From Cryomorpha sp963748925 (lineage in GTDB: Bacteria > Bacteroidota > Bacteroidia > Flavobacteriales_D > Cryomorphaceae), in the NCBI GenBank assembly GCA_963748925.1, contig CAVVKG010000009.1, forward strand, positions 124,001-188,000: 64,000 nt of DNA, given 5' to 3'. A model generated the notes under the pieces. The model was not told the origin of the DNA. It saw only the letters and a program-made list of their open reading frames with translations, and did not search any database. Shown here piece by piece: positions 1-8,951 of this stretch. The number at the start of each line of letters is the position of its first letter. Position 1 is the first letter of the stretch. Made by a program: the position numbers and the translations under genes.

Positions 1-1519
1 TTCCAAAACGGCCTGTTCCTGTGCTTTCCGGCTTCCAGTTTATAGTTTTATTAAGCGCTATCAAGCGGTCTTTTGCATCTGTGCTCTTAATGAACCAGCT
101 ATCGAGCGGGTAGTAAAGTACGGGCTTATCAGTTCGCCAGCAATGCGGATAGCTGTGCTCGTATTTTTCAATTTTAAAGGCTTTATTGTCTTCCTTTAGT
201 TTTATTGAAATCAGAACATCAACCGATTTATCCGGTACGTTTTCGGTGTAGTAATCGTTCTTCACATACATGCCACCGAGCTCATCGCCCATGGCATCAA
301 TAAATTTACCCTGAAGGTTTACCAGCGGAACAGGATTTCCCTGCGCATCAGCTACCAGCATTGGCGGAACACCTGCTTGTTTGGCAACGGTCGCATCATC
401 GGCTCCAAATGTCGGGGCAATATGTACTACTCCGGTTCCATCTTCAGTCGTTACAAAATCGCCTGCAATTATTTGAAATGCCTTTTCCGGATTATCCATC
501 GGCAACACATATGGCAGTAACTGCTCGTAGTAATACCCAACCAGGTCGGCACCTTTGAGGCTTCCGATTATTCGGTAAGGAATCTTTTTATCTTCAAGTG
601 AATATGATTCGTATGCTGCGTCATCATCATTAGCTTCATACTTTCCGGAAAACTGATAAGAAACCAGGTCTTTGGCCATAACTACTGCCATGGGACTGCC
701 CGTGTACTGATTAAACGACTGAACTACAACATATTCAACTTTTTTATTTACTGCGAGAGCTGTGTTTGAGGGAAGCGTCCACGGTGTGGTTGTCCAGGCT
801 ACCATTGTATACACCAGTTTCTCATTTCCCGTAAGGGAGGCAAGCATTTTTTGACCTTCTTCCTTAAGTTTAAAAAGCGCAGTCGCAGAAGTGTCTTTAA
901 CCATGCGGTAACTGCCCGGCTGGTTTATTTCATGCGAACTAAGCCCAGTACCGGCAGCAGGTGAGTATGGTTGAATGGTGTAACCTTTGTACATCAGCCC
1001 CTTATCGTAAAGTCTGTGGAGCAACCACCAAACAGATTCCATGTACTTATTGTCGTAAGTAACATAGGGATCATCCATGTCAACCCAATAGCCCATTTTT
1101 TCGGTCAGATCGTTCCACACATCTGTGTACTTCATCACCGCATTTCTGCAGGCCTGGTTGTATGCTTCGACACTTATTTTGGTTCCAATATCTTCCTTGG
1201 TTATACCTAGCTCTTTTTCAACACCAAGCTCAACCGGTAATCCGTGGGTATCCCAACCGGCTTTGCGTTCTACGCGATAGCCTTTATTGGTTTTGTATCG
1301 ACAAAAAATATCTTTAATGGCGCGCCCCATCACGTGGTGAATTCCCGGAAGACCATTTGCCGAAGGCGGACCCTCATAAAACACAAATGGCTTAGATTGA
1401 GGTCTTGACGAGATGCTCTTTTTAAAAGTATTCTCCTGTTTCCAAAGCTCGAGCATTTCATCTGCTACTGCCGGAAGGTCAAGGCCTTTATACTCACGAT
1501 ATTTATTTCCTTCGGTCAT
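1..1519 (-). CDS. ileS: isoleucyl-tRNA synthetase, N-terminal part (cut by window edge)
   Basis: Charges tRNA-Ile with isoleucine in the cytoplasm. About 506 codons are present, of the roughly 1,100 usual for the long Bacteroidota form; the 3' part lies outside the window. The class I nucleotide-binding site is visible as PPSANG followed by GIHH (the HIGH motif, residues 59-62), then GWDTHGLPVE (88-97). The CP1 editing domain begins around AWTTTPWTLPSN (241-252). The ATG at 1519 is the only sensible start, giving MTEGNKYREY. The KMSKS motif would be beyond the edge. No operon partner is visible upstream; the next gene on this strand begins 140 bases away. Confidence 0.97.
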   Translation of the reverse strand, partial: MTEGNKYREYKGLDLPAVADEMLELWKQENTFKKSISSRPQSKPFVFYEGPPSANGLPGIHHVMGRAIKDIFCRYKTNKGYRVERKAGWDTHGLPVELGVEKELGITKEDIGTKISVEAYNQACRNAVMKYTDVWNDLTEKMGYWVDMDDPYVTYDNKYMESVWWLLHRLYDKGLMYKGYTIQPYSPAAGTGLSSHEINQPGSYRMVKDTSATALFKLKEEGQKMLASLTGNEKLVYTMVAWTTTPWTLPSNTALAVNKKVEYVVVQSFNQYTGSPMAVVMAKDLVSYQFSGKYEANDDDAAYESYSLEDKKIPYRIIGSLKGADLVGYYYEQLLPYVLPMDNPEKAFQIIAGDFVTTEDGTGVVHIAPTFGADDATVAKQAGVPPMLVADAQGNPVPLVNLQGKFIDAMGDELGGMYVKNDYYTENVPDKSVDVLISIKLKEDNKAFKIEKYEHSYPHCWRTDKPVLYYPLDSWFIKSTDAKDRLIALNKTINWKPESTGTGRFG

Positions 1520-1659
1520 GAGATCACTGCGTTAAGTTGGGTATATTAAAGTCTGATTTTGAGACGTGCAAAGGTACAAAACCACTGGGGTATATCCAAT
1601 GGCTTAAAATTTATAAATGAAGACCTGTGGGATGTCGAGTAAGCAGAGAAATGTTGAGC

Positions 1660-2394
1660 TTATTCAGATGGATGAGCCGCAACTACATAGTTCTCAGCAT
1701 CAATAGTATAGGGGGCTTTATTATTGATCCCTTTAATATCCAGGTTAAGTATTTCGCCCGAGTTTTTATCGTTTGCGCTTAGACGCATGATATAGCCCCC
1801 AAAATTAGAAGCAGGACCGCTTTCTACATAAAGCCCCAGAGTAATGAACGATTGGGCGAACTCACCACCAATCGATGGAGCAAGCCAAATATTTCCTTCC
1901 AAGTCTGGGTTTTTAAACGTGTATTCCATGCATGAATACCCGAGAATCTTTTTAGACTTACCTGTTTTTTCCAAGTTTTGATACGACGAATTAAGAATGG
2001 CAACTCCATTTTTCGTCTCGCTGAGATTCCGTACCATGGCCATTTTTGAATCAGCAAAATTCATAAAGGTGATCATCTTCTCTTCTTCAAAGTCGATCAA
2101 TATTTCGGGCTTACTTTTTGGATTTTCTCCTGGGAAACCAGAAATGGTCATCGACATATACGACTGGTTATCCGGATAGCGGAGTGTGTACTCTAAATCT
2201 GTTTTGTTGGATTTCACCCCAGTAGTGTGAACAAGAACGAGTGATTTGTTAAATTCAATGGGTTTTGATAAACTTATTTTCTCACTGTTGGTTATACCTG
2301 CAAATATGCTTGCTGAATCTTTTTTTTGTGAAAATACCGAATTAGAAAAAGATGATGCTACGATTAAAAATAGGGTAAAGTAAGCAGTTTTCAT
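1660..2394 (-). CDS. secreted DUF4412-like protein
   Basis: A 244-residue protein of unknown function. Residues 1-22 form a Sec signal peptide (Lys2, hydrophobic core, cleavage expected near VFSQ), so it is exported and probably periplasmic or surface-associated. The body resembles the DUF4412 family of Bacteroidota: a central KTGKSKKILGYSC-EYTF stretch and a later NIWLAP segment are typical of that family. No lipobox and no T9SS sorting domain are seen. It stands alone between ileS and a divergently read small gene. The family assignment is from memory of motifs and should be treated as moderate; no enzymatic residue can be named. Confidence 0.7.
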   Translation of the reverse strand: MKTAYFTLFLIVASSFSNSVFSQKKDSASIFAGITNSEKISLSKPIEFNKSLVLVHTTGVKSNKTDLEYTLRYPDNQSYMSMTISGFPGENPKSKPEILIDFEEEKMITFMNFADSKMAMVRNLSETKNGVAILNSSYQNLEKTGKSKKILGYSCMEYTFKNPDLEGNIWLAPSIGGEFAQSFITLGLYVESGPASNFGGYIMRLSANDKNSGEILNLDIKGINNKAPYTIDAENYVVAAHPSE

Positions 2395-2513
2395 ATATTT
2401 AAGGTTTCTGGAATCATCTTAAAAAATGGGTTCTGGCTAGAATCAAAATTGATTTAAATAAAATCGAGCCTTAAATGTAAACGTTTTATTGACACTAACT
2501 AATTTTTTATAGG

Positions 2514-2906
2514 ATGATAAGCGATAACCGAGACACTGCCGTCAAGAATATTCGGCCTGTGCTGTCCATAGATAGCACTCAAAACTCTTCTATTGAAAAA
2601 TTTCAAAACGACACATTACGGCCTATTTTGAAATTTCAGAATAGTATTCTTTTAGCTCAATTCAATAAATACATTCACAAATTTAAACCCGCCTTTAACG
2701 CGTATAATCAAAGTACTCAACGCAACTATATTGAAGATGCGTTAAAACGCGATCCGCGCATTAAAAACTCTCTAATTGCGTCAATAGTAAGTATGATGAC
2801 TCTGGAAGAGTATGAATTTTATTGTGAGAACAAAGCCGAGGTCAATAAACGAACAATAAGCATGTTAGTAGATAGGATGCAGTCTCATCTTGAGATGCTT
2901 TATTAA
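2514..2906 (+). CDS. small conserved flavobacterial protein (often mislabelled glyoxalase)
   Basis: A 130-residue soluble protein starting at an ATG preceded by TATAGG. The opening (ISDNRDTAVKNIRPVLS, then FQNDTLRPILKFQN) matches a compact family that is frequent in Flavobacteriales and is sometimes labelled glyoxalase without support. I see no metal-binding glyoxalase residues and no signal peptide. It is probably all alpha-helical. It is monocistronic, with a convergent neighbour (the FeS photolyase ends 66 bases away). Function unknown; its position beside the light island may be chance. Confidence 0.7.
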   Translation: MISDNRDTAVKNIRPVLSIDSTQNSSIEKFQNDTLRPILKFQNSILLAQFNKYIHKFKPAFNAYNQSTQRNYIEDALKRDPRIKNSLIASIVSMMTLEEYEFYCENKAEVNKRTISMLVDRMQSHLEMLY

Positions 2907-2972
2907 AAGGCTTGTCTAACCAAAAAACTTTTACTGTCCTAAAAGCAGCTAGCAAGGTGGATTTAACCTCTC

Positions 2973-4511
2973 TTAAAGATCTTCAATGGCTTTGAGGTAC
3001 TTATCGGCTTGTTCTAACAAGTCCCCGATCTTCTTCTTATCCATTTTGCCAAGTGTATTGTAAACAAATCCTATTCTTGGGTTCTTCTCAAGCTTATCTT
3101 GATGGCGATGGTAAAAATCCCAGTACAAACTATTAAAAGGACAAGCGCCTTCACCTGTTTTTTTCTTCTTGTCATAATGACAACCCGAGCAGTAGTCACT
3201 CATTTTATCGATATAATTTGCTGAAGAGACATAAGGTTTTGTACCCACTATTCCCCCATCGGCAAACTGGCTCATACCGCGCGTATTTGTAATCTCTACC
3301 CACTCAATGGCATCGATGTAAATACCCAGATACCAGGCATCCACTTCATCAGGGTCAATGCCGGCCAGGAGGGCAAAATTTCCGGTTATCATAAGTCTTT
3401 GGATATGGTGCGCATAGGCGTAATCGCAAGATTGGTTGATGGCTTGAGCCATGCAATTCATCTTGGTTTCACCATTCCAAAACCATGACGGCAATTTGCG
3501 CTTGTGGTTAAAATAATTCAGGTCGGCATAATCGGGCATTTTCGCCCAGTAGATGCCTCGCATATATTCGCGCCAGCCCAATATTTGCCTGATAAATCCT
3601 TCTACTGAAGCAAGGCTGTATTTACTTTTATTGCTATGGTAAGCTTCTTCAACCCTTTCAATTACCTCCTTAGGATTGAGTAGTTTACTGTTCATACAGA
3701 AACTAAGTCTCGAATGATACATGCTCCACTCATCGTGTTTCATAGCATCTTGAAAATCACCAAAATCTTCAAGACATTCATCAATAAAAAAACGGAGCAT
3801 TGCGAGGCCCTGACTCCGAGTAACAGGCCATAAAAAATTATCGGGCTCTATGCGGCCTATTGTTTCAATTTTCTCTGCTTTCAGCAAATCCACCAGATCC
3901 GAAACATCTCTTTTAAACAGTTTGGGATCAATAACTTTATGATCTTTAGGAAGGCTTTTTCTATTTTGCTTGTCATAATTCCATTTTCCGCCTTCCGGCG
4001 AATCACCATCCATCAAAACACCGTGTTTCTTGCGCATTTTTTGGTAAAATGACTCCATCAAAAAGGTCTTTTTGCCTTCAAACATTTCAGCTAGCTCACC
4101 TCTGGAAGTATAAAAATGCTCGGTATCAAAAGTTTCTACCGGTATATCAATTGAATCTTTAAGATTCTTCAAGCTTTGATCAAGTCGGTATTCGTCGGGA
4201 AGTTGGTAATGGAAAGCGTCGTAGCTTCCAGATTTAAGTTCAGCTAAAACATTGTCTCCAATGCTTCCTGTATTGCTCTTATCGTCTAGCTTTACATATT
4301 TTACTTTAAAACCCTTTGATTCGAGCCACTCTGCGAAATTGCGCATAGCAAGAAAAAAAGCAATTACTTTCTGAATATGGTGATTCACATATGTCGCCTC
4401 ATCTTTTGATTCGACGATTAATACGGTGAAAGCTGAAGGATCTTCATCCCACCATGAATGAAAATGGTTGAGCTGATCTCCAAGAATGAGTTTTAGAGCG
4501 GGTTTTGACAT
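2973..4511 (-). CDS. FeS-type (6-4) photolyase / cryptochrome-like protein (PhrB/CryB class)
   Basis: A light-driven DNA repair flavoprotein of the prokaryotic FeS-BCP class, which in studied members repairs (6-4) photoproducts and carries FAD, a lumazine antenna and a [4Fe-4S] cluster. From the ATG at 4511 the protein has 512 residues, normal for the class. Cys353, Cys441, Cys444 and Cys457 (in MNCMAQA and the YCSGC...ACPF segment) correspond, with a constant offset of three, to the four cluster ligands I recall for Agrobacterium PhrB. The adjacent pair in YAHHIQRLM matches the conserved active-site histidines. A TTG three codons upstream is a less likely start. It lies downstream of a terminator and so probably has its own promoter. 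It may act in repair, signalling, or both. Confidence 0.93.
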   Translation of the reverse strand: MSKPALKLILGDQLNHFHSWWDEDPSAFTVLIVESKDEATYVNHHIQKVIAFFLAMRNFAEWLESKGFKVKYVKLDDKSNTGSIGDNVLAELKSGSYDAFHYQLPDEYRLDQSLKNLKDSIDIPVETFDTEHFYTSRGELAEMFEGKKTFLMESFYQKMRKKHGVLMDGDSPEGGKWNYDKQNRKSLPKDHKVIDPKLFKRDVSDLVDLLKAEKIETIGRIEPDNFLWPVTRSQGLAMLRFFIDECLEDFGDFQDAMKHDEWSMYHSRLSFCMNSKLLNPKEVIERVEEAYHSNKSKYSLASVEGFIRQILGWREYMRGIYWAKMPDYADLNYFNHKRKLPSWFWNGETKMNCMAQAINQSCDYAYAHHIQRLMITGNFALLAGIDPDEVDAWYLGIYIDAIEWVEITNTRGMSQFADGGIVGTKPYVSSANYIDKMSDYCSGCHYDKKKKTGEGACPFNSLYWDFYHRHQDKLEKNPRIGFVYNTLGKMDKKKIGDLLEQADKYLKAIEDL

Positions 4512-4556
4512 AAAAGTCAAACATGTGCTTAATAGAATGGTTTAAAAGCTTATCAT

Positions 4557-4590
4557 AAAAAAATCTGCACCATCAATAATGGCGCAGATT
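4557..4590 (-). terminator. intrinsic terminator after the crtZ-crtY-aarF operon
   Basis: On the minus strand an 11-pair hairpin (AATCTGC...GCAGATT, with CCAT/ATGG inside and one mismatch) is followed directly by seven T residues. It lies 37 bases beyond the stop of the ABC1-kinase gene and separates that operon from the FeS photolyase. Confidence 0.8.
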
Positions 4591-4626
4591 CCAATTTTAA
4601 ATTGCAATACAAATTTCGAGAGTATT

Positions 4627-5967
4627 CTAAAAAACCTCGTCTTTCTTCAAATCCAAATTTGCAAAATCGATTCGAGAGTTAACTACAGCACCTATTTGAT
4701 GTAAAATATTGTAAAGTCCGAAATACGTCCGGTTTACATAAATTCCATGGCGCGAACCGCGCGCTGCGTTGCTTTTGCGAAATTGTTTATCATTAGAAAT
4801 TTCATCTGCCAGACCATACACTTTTTCGAAATACTTCTTGTCGCTAAAATCGAAAGAGTCTGAATCAAAAGGTTTTCCAAGCAAATCAACCATTCGTGTA
4901 AACACACCCTTAAAGTAAACTTTTTCTTTCTCAGAATCGCCCGGGAGGAAAAACTCAAGTTCGGTAAGCAGATTTTCAAAATATTCTGGCCGGGACGTAA
5001 TTCCGGGTTCCATTAAGCGAAAGTACTCTCTGTAAAAATCTTCAGGAATTTCTTTCACACAACCAAAGTCAATGATTCCAAGCAGATTATCGTTGGTTAT
5101 AATAAAATTTCCGGGATGAGGGTCGGCGTGTACTTCATGGAGCTTGTGAATCTGAAAATCGTAAAAATCCCATAAAGCCTGCCCTATTTTATTTCGGGTT
5201 TCCTGATCGGGATTTGTCTTTACCCATTCAAGCAGGTGTTTTCCTTCCAACCAGTCCATGGTAATGATTCGTGGAGATGAATGTTCAGGATAATATTTTG
5301 GAAAAGTCAGACTCTTCAAGTGACTGCACTTCTCTGAAATTTCGACAGACCTTTTTAATTCCAGTTCATAATCTGTTTCTTCCAACAATCGGGCTTCGAC
5401 CTCTTCCAGGTACCTTTCCAAATCCTTAGCTTTGATATTCATGAGTCTCATAGCTATGGGGCGCGCCAACCTTAAATCGCTGGATACACTATCTGCCACT
5501 CCGGGATACTGCACTTTTACAGCCAGAGTTTTCCCATCCAGCTCTGCTTTATGCACCTGCCCTATCGATGCCGCATTCACCGCATTTTTGGAAAATGAAT
5601 CAAAGATTTGATCCGGGGTTTTACCCAATTGCTTTCTAAAAGTATTCGCAACCAAAGGGTAGGAAAGTGGAGGCGCATTGTACTGAGCCATTTGAAACTT
5701 TTGAGCATAGGCTTTTGGAAGCAAATTCTCATCCATAGATATCATTTGAGCTACTTTCAGGGCGCTTCCCTTAAGCTGGCTAAGTGAATTATAGATGTCT
5801 GAAGCGTTTGCTTCATCGAGTTCTTCTCGGCCTGTATCGCCATCAACAAGGCGCTTTGCGTAATACTTCAGGTAATTTCTACCCATTTTTGCACCGGTAC
5901 CAACAAATTTAGAGGCACGTTGCATTTTTGAGGTGGGGATGGAATCTTGCTCCTTAGCCTCGCTCAT
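4627..5967 (-). CDS. ABC1/AarF (UbiB-like) atypical kinase family protein
   Basis: A 446-residue member of the ABC1 (AarF/UbiB) atypical protein-kinase-like family, whose known members support quinone or isoprenoid lipid metabolism by ATP binding or hydrolysis. Visible motifs are a KGSALKVAQ segment (residues 67-75, in the place of the family KxGQ), NAASIGQVHKA (131-141), the ATP-anchoring Lys151 in LAVKVQYPG, the catalytic-loop-like HADPHPGNF (280-288) and metal-binding IIDFG (298-302). It is the last gene of an operon with crtZ, crtY and a TetR regulator, and its ATG overlaps the TetR stop by four bases. A link to polyprenyl or carotenoid lipid handling is inference from context. Confidence 0.88.
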   Translation of the reverse strand: MSEAKEQDSIPTSKMQRASKFVGTGAKMGRNYLKYYAKRLVDGDTGREELDEANASDIYNSLSQLKGSALKVAQMISMDENLLPKAYAQKFQMAQYNAPPLSYPLVANTFRKQLGKTPDQIFDSFSKNAVNAASIGQVHKAELDGKTLAVKVQYPGVADSVSSDLRLARPIAMRLMNIKAKDLERYLEEVEARLLEETDYELELKRSVEISEKCSHLKSLTFPKYYPEHSSPRIITMDWLEGKHLLEWVKTNPDQETRNKIGQALWDFYDFQIHKLHEVHADPHPGNFIITNDNLLGIIDFGCVKEIPEDFYREYFRLMEPGITSRPEYFENLLTELEFFLPGDSEKEKVYFKGVFTRMVDLLGKPFDSDSFDFSDKKYFEKVYGLADEISNDKQFRKSNAARGSRHGIYVNRTYFGLYNILHQIGAVVNSRIDFANLDLKKDEVF

Positions 5968-6623
5968 TTAGATTGCCATAAAAATTTCGCAAAATCTACA
6001 ATGCTATCGATGGTAGAATCGCCTAGAATCTGAAAAGAAAGGTGAACTGCCTTTTCAACGGCAGCGTCTGTTCGCTCAAAATCAGAACTGGTGTCTTTCA
6101 ACCAGAAATCAACAACAAACATTAGCTGAATCCAAAAAGCCTGATCGTATCGCTCTGATAAAAACGGTCTTTCCTTGATTTCATCACTCTGAATGGCATC
6201 TCCTATAATACTGCGGGAGTAGGCCAAAAATGAATGTTTATACCCTTTTAACCAGTCTGGGGTGGTGGCTCGTTTTTTGAGTTCTGGCCACTTTATAGCG
6301 ACCAAACTTCTTCGACCCTTTAAAACTTGTAAATGCGCAAAGTAAAAAGTAAGCAGTTTTTCCTGAGCGCTAAATTCAGCATAAGCGCCATCCTTTTTGA
6401 TACTCTTAATCGTCTCGGACATCATGGTTTCAAAAACCGCGTTTTCGATAGCTTCGAAAGAACTGTAGAAAGTGTAAAACTCACTTTCGGGCATTCCCAG
6501 ATTATCTGCAAATGCAAATACTGAATTCGGTCTCTTACCTTCTAAAAGAATCGTTTTAATATATGCATCACGAACTTTTTCTGGTGTCCACTTAGCTGTT
6601 GTTGTCTTCGTTTTTGCCGGCAT
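5964..6623 (-). CDS. TetR-family transcriptional regulator
   Basis: A 219-residue protein with an N-terminal TetR helix-turn-helix (about residues 12-62: start-of-domain VRDAYIKTILLEG, recognition region around GMPESEFYTFYSS) and a helical ligand domain typical of the Bacteroidota TetR proteins found next to ABC1 kinases. Its start overlaps the 3' end of the hydrolase gene by 32 bases and its stop overlaps the AarF start by four, so it is translated as part of the operon. It may autoregulate the operon or sense a lipid-like ligand; neither is visible in the sequence. Confidence 0.85.
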   Translation of the reverse strand: MPAKTKTTTAKWTPEKVRDAYIKTILLEGKRPNSVFAFADNLGMPESEFYTFYSSFEAIENAVFETMMSETIKSIKKDGAYAEFSAQEKLLTFYFAHLQVLKGRRSLVAIKWPELKKRATTPDWLKGYKHSFLAYSRSIIGDAIQSDEIKERPFLSERYDQAFWIQLMFVVDFWLKDTSSDFERTDAAVEKAVHLSFQILGDSTIDSIVDFAKFLWQSK

Positions 6624-7446
6624 AATTTACTTGTGTTAGGAGGGCGCGCTGCTCCATTAAATTTATGAAGTTGAGGCACCTATTATTAAACTCACCAGCT
6701 CGTTCAATATTGCATACATGGCCGCATCTTTCGATTACCTCCAAAAACACTTCTCCGTACTTTGCAACATACTCCCGAGCAGGCTCTAAAAAAACATGGT
6801 CTTGTGCACCCATCACCACAAGGCAAGGTGCGTGAATCTTCTCTTTAAACATCTCAGAAAGCGTTCTGTTCAACTTTCCGATCAATCCGAGCCACTTTCT
6901 GGCTTCATTCTTTCTCAATTTTTGTGCTTCGCGAATAAAGACTCTGCGAGAAGCTGCATGATTATTCCGCGGAAGCAAAACAAAGGCAAATATTCTATAA
7001 AGCGTTTGAAACGGCAATATTCGCGTAAGTGTTTGAGCAACTGTGGTTAAAGCCTTTATTTTCTTACTCATTTTAAAGATCCCTCCTGCAAGAACTACAG
7101 AGGATACCCGAGTGGGCGCCACTTTTTCAATATGGCGAATAATAATACTTCCCATGGAAACCCCAATAAAATGTGCTTCAGTGATATCCAGTTCATCCAT
7201 CACATTAATAACGTCATCGGAAATAGAATCAAATCCGAAACCATTAATTCCCTCCGCAAGATCTTTTGACTCGCCGTGATCACGCAAATCGACGAGGAGC
7301 AGGTTGAACTTGTCTTTAAAAAAAGAGACTTGCTTTTGCCAAGTCTTTACGCTGCCTCCCGCCCCGTGTACAAATACCATCCAAGGTTTTTGCTCACTTA
7401 ACCGATAGACATCGTAATGAAGCAACTCGCTGAGTTCAGTGCTCAT
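6592..7446 (-). CDS. alpha/beta-fold hydrolase
   Basis: A 284-residue cytoplasmic serine hydrolase. The oxyanion-hole HGAGG lies at residues 27-31, the nucleophile elbow GVSMGS places Ser97, the acid is probably in GAQDHVF and the catalytic His in ERCGHVCNIER near the C-terminus. Family members cleave esters, amides or carbon-carbon bonds, so the substrate cannot be named. The ATG at 7446 overlaps the DUF2805 gene's stop by four bases. Co-transcription with carotenoid cyclase and hydroxylase genes suggests an accessory lipid or carotenoid-ester role, which is inference. Confidence 0.87.
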   Translation of the reverse strand: MSTELSELLHYDVYRLSEQKPWMVFVHGAGGSVKTWQKQVSFFKDKFNLLLVDLRDHGESKDLAEGINGFGFDSISDDVINVMDELDITEAHFIGVSMGSIIIRHIEKVAPTRVSSVVLAGGIFKMSKKIKALTTVAQTLTRILPFQTLYRIFAFVLLPRNNHAASRRVFIREAQKLRKNEARKWLGLIGKLNRTLSEMFKEKIHAPCLVVMGAQDHVFLEPAREYVAKYGEVFLEVIERCGHVCNIERAGEFNNRCLNFINLMEQRALLTQVNYAGKNEDNNS

Positions 7447-7736
7447 CGCTTCGAAATTTTATTCATGGAAATATTGCGTTGTCTGGTACATTTAAATCGG
7501 TTATCGGTATTTGATAGCGCGTTGTGCTTTGTCGGTCTATTTTGCACTCTTTTTCTCCATCTACGAAAAGAGCCTGACGAAATATTGCGACGCATAAGCT
7601 CAATTACTGTCTTCTCTGCAATTCCAAATTGGCTGAAAATGGCATTGAAGGATGTTCTGTCTTCCCATGCCATCTCTACTACTCTATCAAGCTCACGTTC
7701 TGATAATTCCTTTTCTACTTCTTTCGTTTTTTTCAT
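7443..7736 (-). CDS. DUF2805 / TIGR03643 family protein
   Basis: A 97-residue basic protein. Residues 9-65 match the TIGR03643 (DUF2805) signature: ELDRVVEMAWEDRTSF, GIAEKTVIELMR and FRRWRKRV. The family is repeatedly found near photolyases and light-controlled genes in marine bacteria, but its biochemical role is unknown. The fold looks like a short helix-turn-helix with a basic tail (many K/R after residue 60), so nucleic-acid binding is possible. It lies 11 bases after crtY and overlaps the hydrolase start, inside the crt operon. Confidence 0.88.
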   Translation of the reverse strand: MKKTKEVEKELSERELDRVVEMAWEDRTSFNAIFSQFGIAEKTVIELMRRNISSGSFRRWRKRVQNRPTKHNALSNTDNRFKCTRQRNISMNKISKR

Positions 7737-7747
7737 AATCTGTAAAG

Positions 7748-8458
7748 CTATGTTACCTTGAGGGCACCCGTTAAACTTCGTACCTTAAACATCTCAAGTA
7801 CGGTTATAACAATGAGCAGCATTAACATGTTGTAACCAACGTCATCAACCGGTATTGTTATCAATCTAATACCCATATTCTCGGTATTGTTATACCATAC
7901 AATAGGCTCTTCTGTAAACATCCCTGTAAGTGCACCATTAACAATGAAGAAAGGAATTTGAACGATTATGAAAAGCAGGTAAAACTGCCCTAAAAAATCG
8001 CTGCGGTTAATGAGCAAATGCCAGATAAGAAAGAGGCTCAGGAGAGAAAACGTAGTAAAGGTGTAAATTCTGTCGACGTATACAATTGACAGAATAAAAC
8101 TTATGAATATTAGCGCCGCTGTAATTTTATTTTGAATTTCTTTAAGTGGTGGGGTGGGCAGATAATTATTGAGCACTTCATACATAAATGTGCAGGCATA
8201 CGGCACTGCGATAAAAAAAAGCCACTCCTCAATGGGGAGGTTGGCAATATTGATGCCCGTAATATAACGGTCGTTGAATCCCCAAACTTCCATCGATGTA
8301 AACCAAGCATCCCATGGGATAAAAAGCAACGACATGACAGCAATACCAAGGAATAAACCTCTCCAATACCTCACGAAGTAAACCTTCTTCTCAAAGCTCC
8401 ATAAAAATGGTAATGCAATGGTTAAAATATCGAGAAGCAAATAGGTATATTTCTCCAC
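7748..8458 (-). CDS. crtY: lycopene beta-cyclase, CrtYcd-type fused membrane protein
   Basis: Converts lycopene to beta-carotene in the cytoplasmic membrane. The 236-residue protein is wholly membrane-embedded (about seven segments) and looks like the fused form of the heterodimeric CrtYc/CrtYd cyclases (TIGR03462-type domain in two halves). The family P-x-E-[ED] motif appears as LPIEEW (residues 74-79); a second conserved patch is FFIVNGALTG (near 171). The start is a GTG at 8458 because an in-frame stop lies immediately upstream and no ATG is close. It follows crtZ by 25 bases. Its substrate would come from crtI/crtB in the neighbouring operon. Confidence 0.92.
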   Translation of the reverse strand: MEKYTYLLLDILTIALPFLWSFEKKVYFVRYWRGLFLGIAVMSLLFIPWDAWFTSMEVWGFNDRYITGINIANLPIEEWLFFIAVPYACTFMYEVLNNYLPTPPLKEIQNKITAALIFISFILSIVYVDRIYTFTTFSLLSLFLIWHLLINRSDFLGQFYLLFIIVQIPFFIVNGALTGMFTEEPIVWYNNTENMGIRLITIPVDDVGYNMLMLLIVITVLEMFKVRSLTGALKVT

Positions 8459-8483
8459 TCAGCCTTTTTAAAACAATTAGTAA

Positions 8484-8951
8484 TTACGCAATTGCTTTGG
8501 CTTTCTTGGCTGCACGGAAATATTGGATCGGAACTAGCAACATGCCAAAGCATTCACCTTCTTCTTTGCCCAAGTGTTTGTGGTGCACCTTATGGGCTTT
8601 TCTAATGGCTCTCAAATATACATTATCCGAACGTTTAAACCATGACAGTCGGCGATGAATAAACACATCGTGCACTAAAAAATAACACAATCCGTAGAGC
8701 GCGATGCCTACGCCCATAAAAAGTCGCCAATCGTTGCCGGCGAGAACACCAAACATGATGAGTAACATGGAGGGCGCGGCAAAAATTAGAAAAAACACAT
8801 CGTTTTTTTCAAAAAAACCAGGTTCGTGTTGGTGATGATCTCTATGAAAATACCAACCAATTCCGTGCATTACATATTTATGGGTGAACCAAGCCATAAA
8901 TTCCATGAAGAAGAAGGTGCTGATAGTTAAAAGGATGTATATCCAATTCAT
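8484..8951 (-). CDS. crtZ: beta-carotene 3-hydroxylase
   Basis: Membrane di-iron hydroxylase of the fatty-acid hydroxylase superfamily that turns beta-carotene into zeaxanthin. The 155-residue protein has four histidine clusters that bind the metal pair: HKYVMH (24-29), HRDHH (36-40), HDVFIH (94-99) and HKVHH (120-124), with membrane segments near residues 3-20 and 52-92. Length and motif spacing are normal for CrtZ. Its ATG overlaps the stop of the peroxiredoxin-like gene by one base (TAATG), so translation is coupled. Confidence 0.95.
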   Translation of the reverse strand: MNWIYILLTISTFFFMEFMAWFTHKYVMHGIGWYFHRDHHQHEPGFFEKNDVFFLIFAAPSMLLIMFGVLAGNDWRLFMGVGIALYGLCYFLVHDVFIHRRLSWFKRSDNVYLRAIRKAHKVHHKHLGKEEGECFGMLLVPIQYFRAAKKAKAIA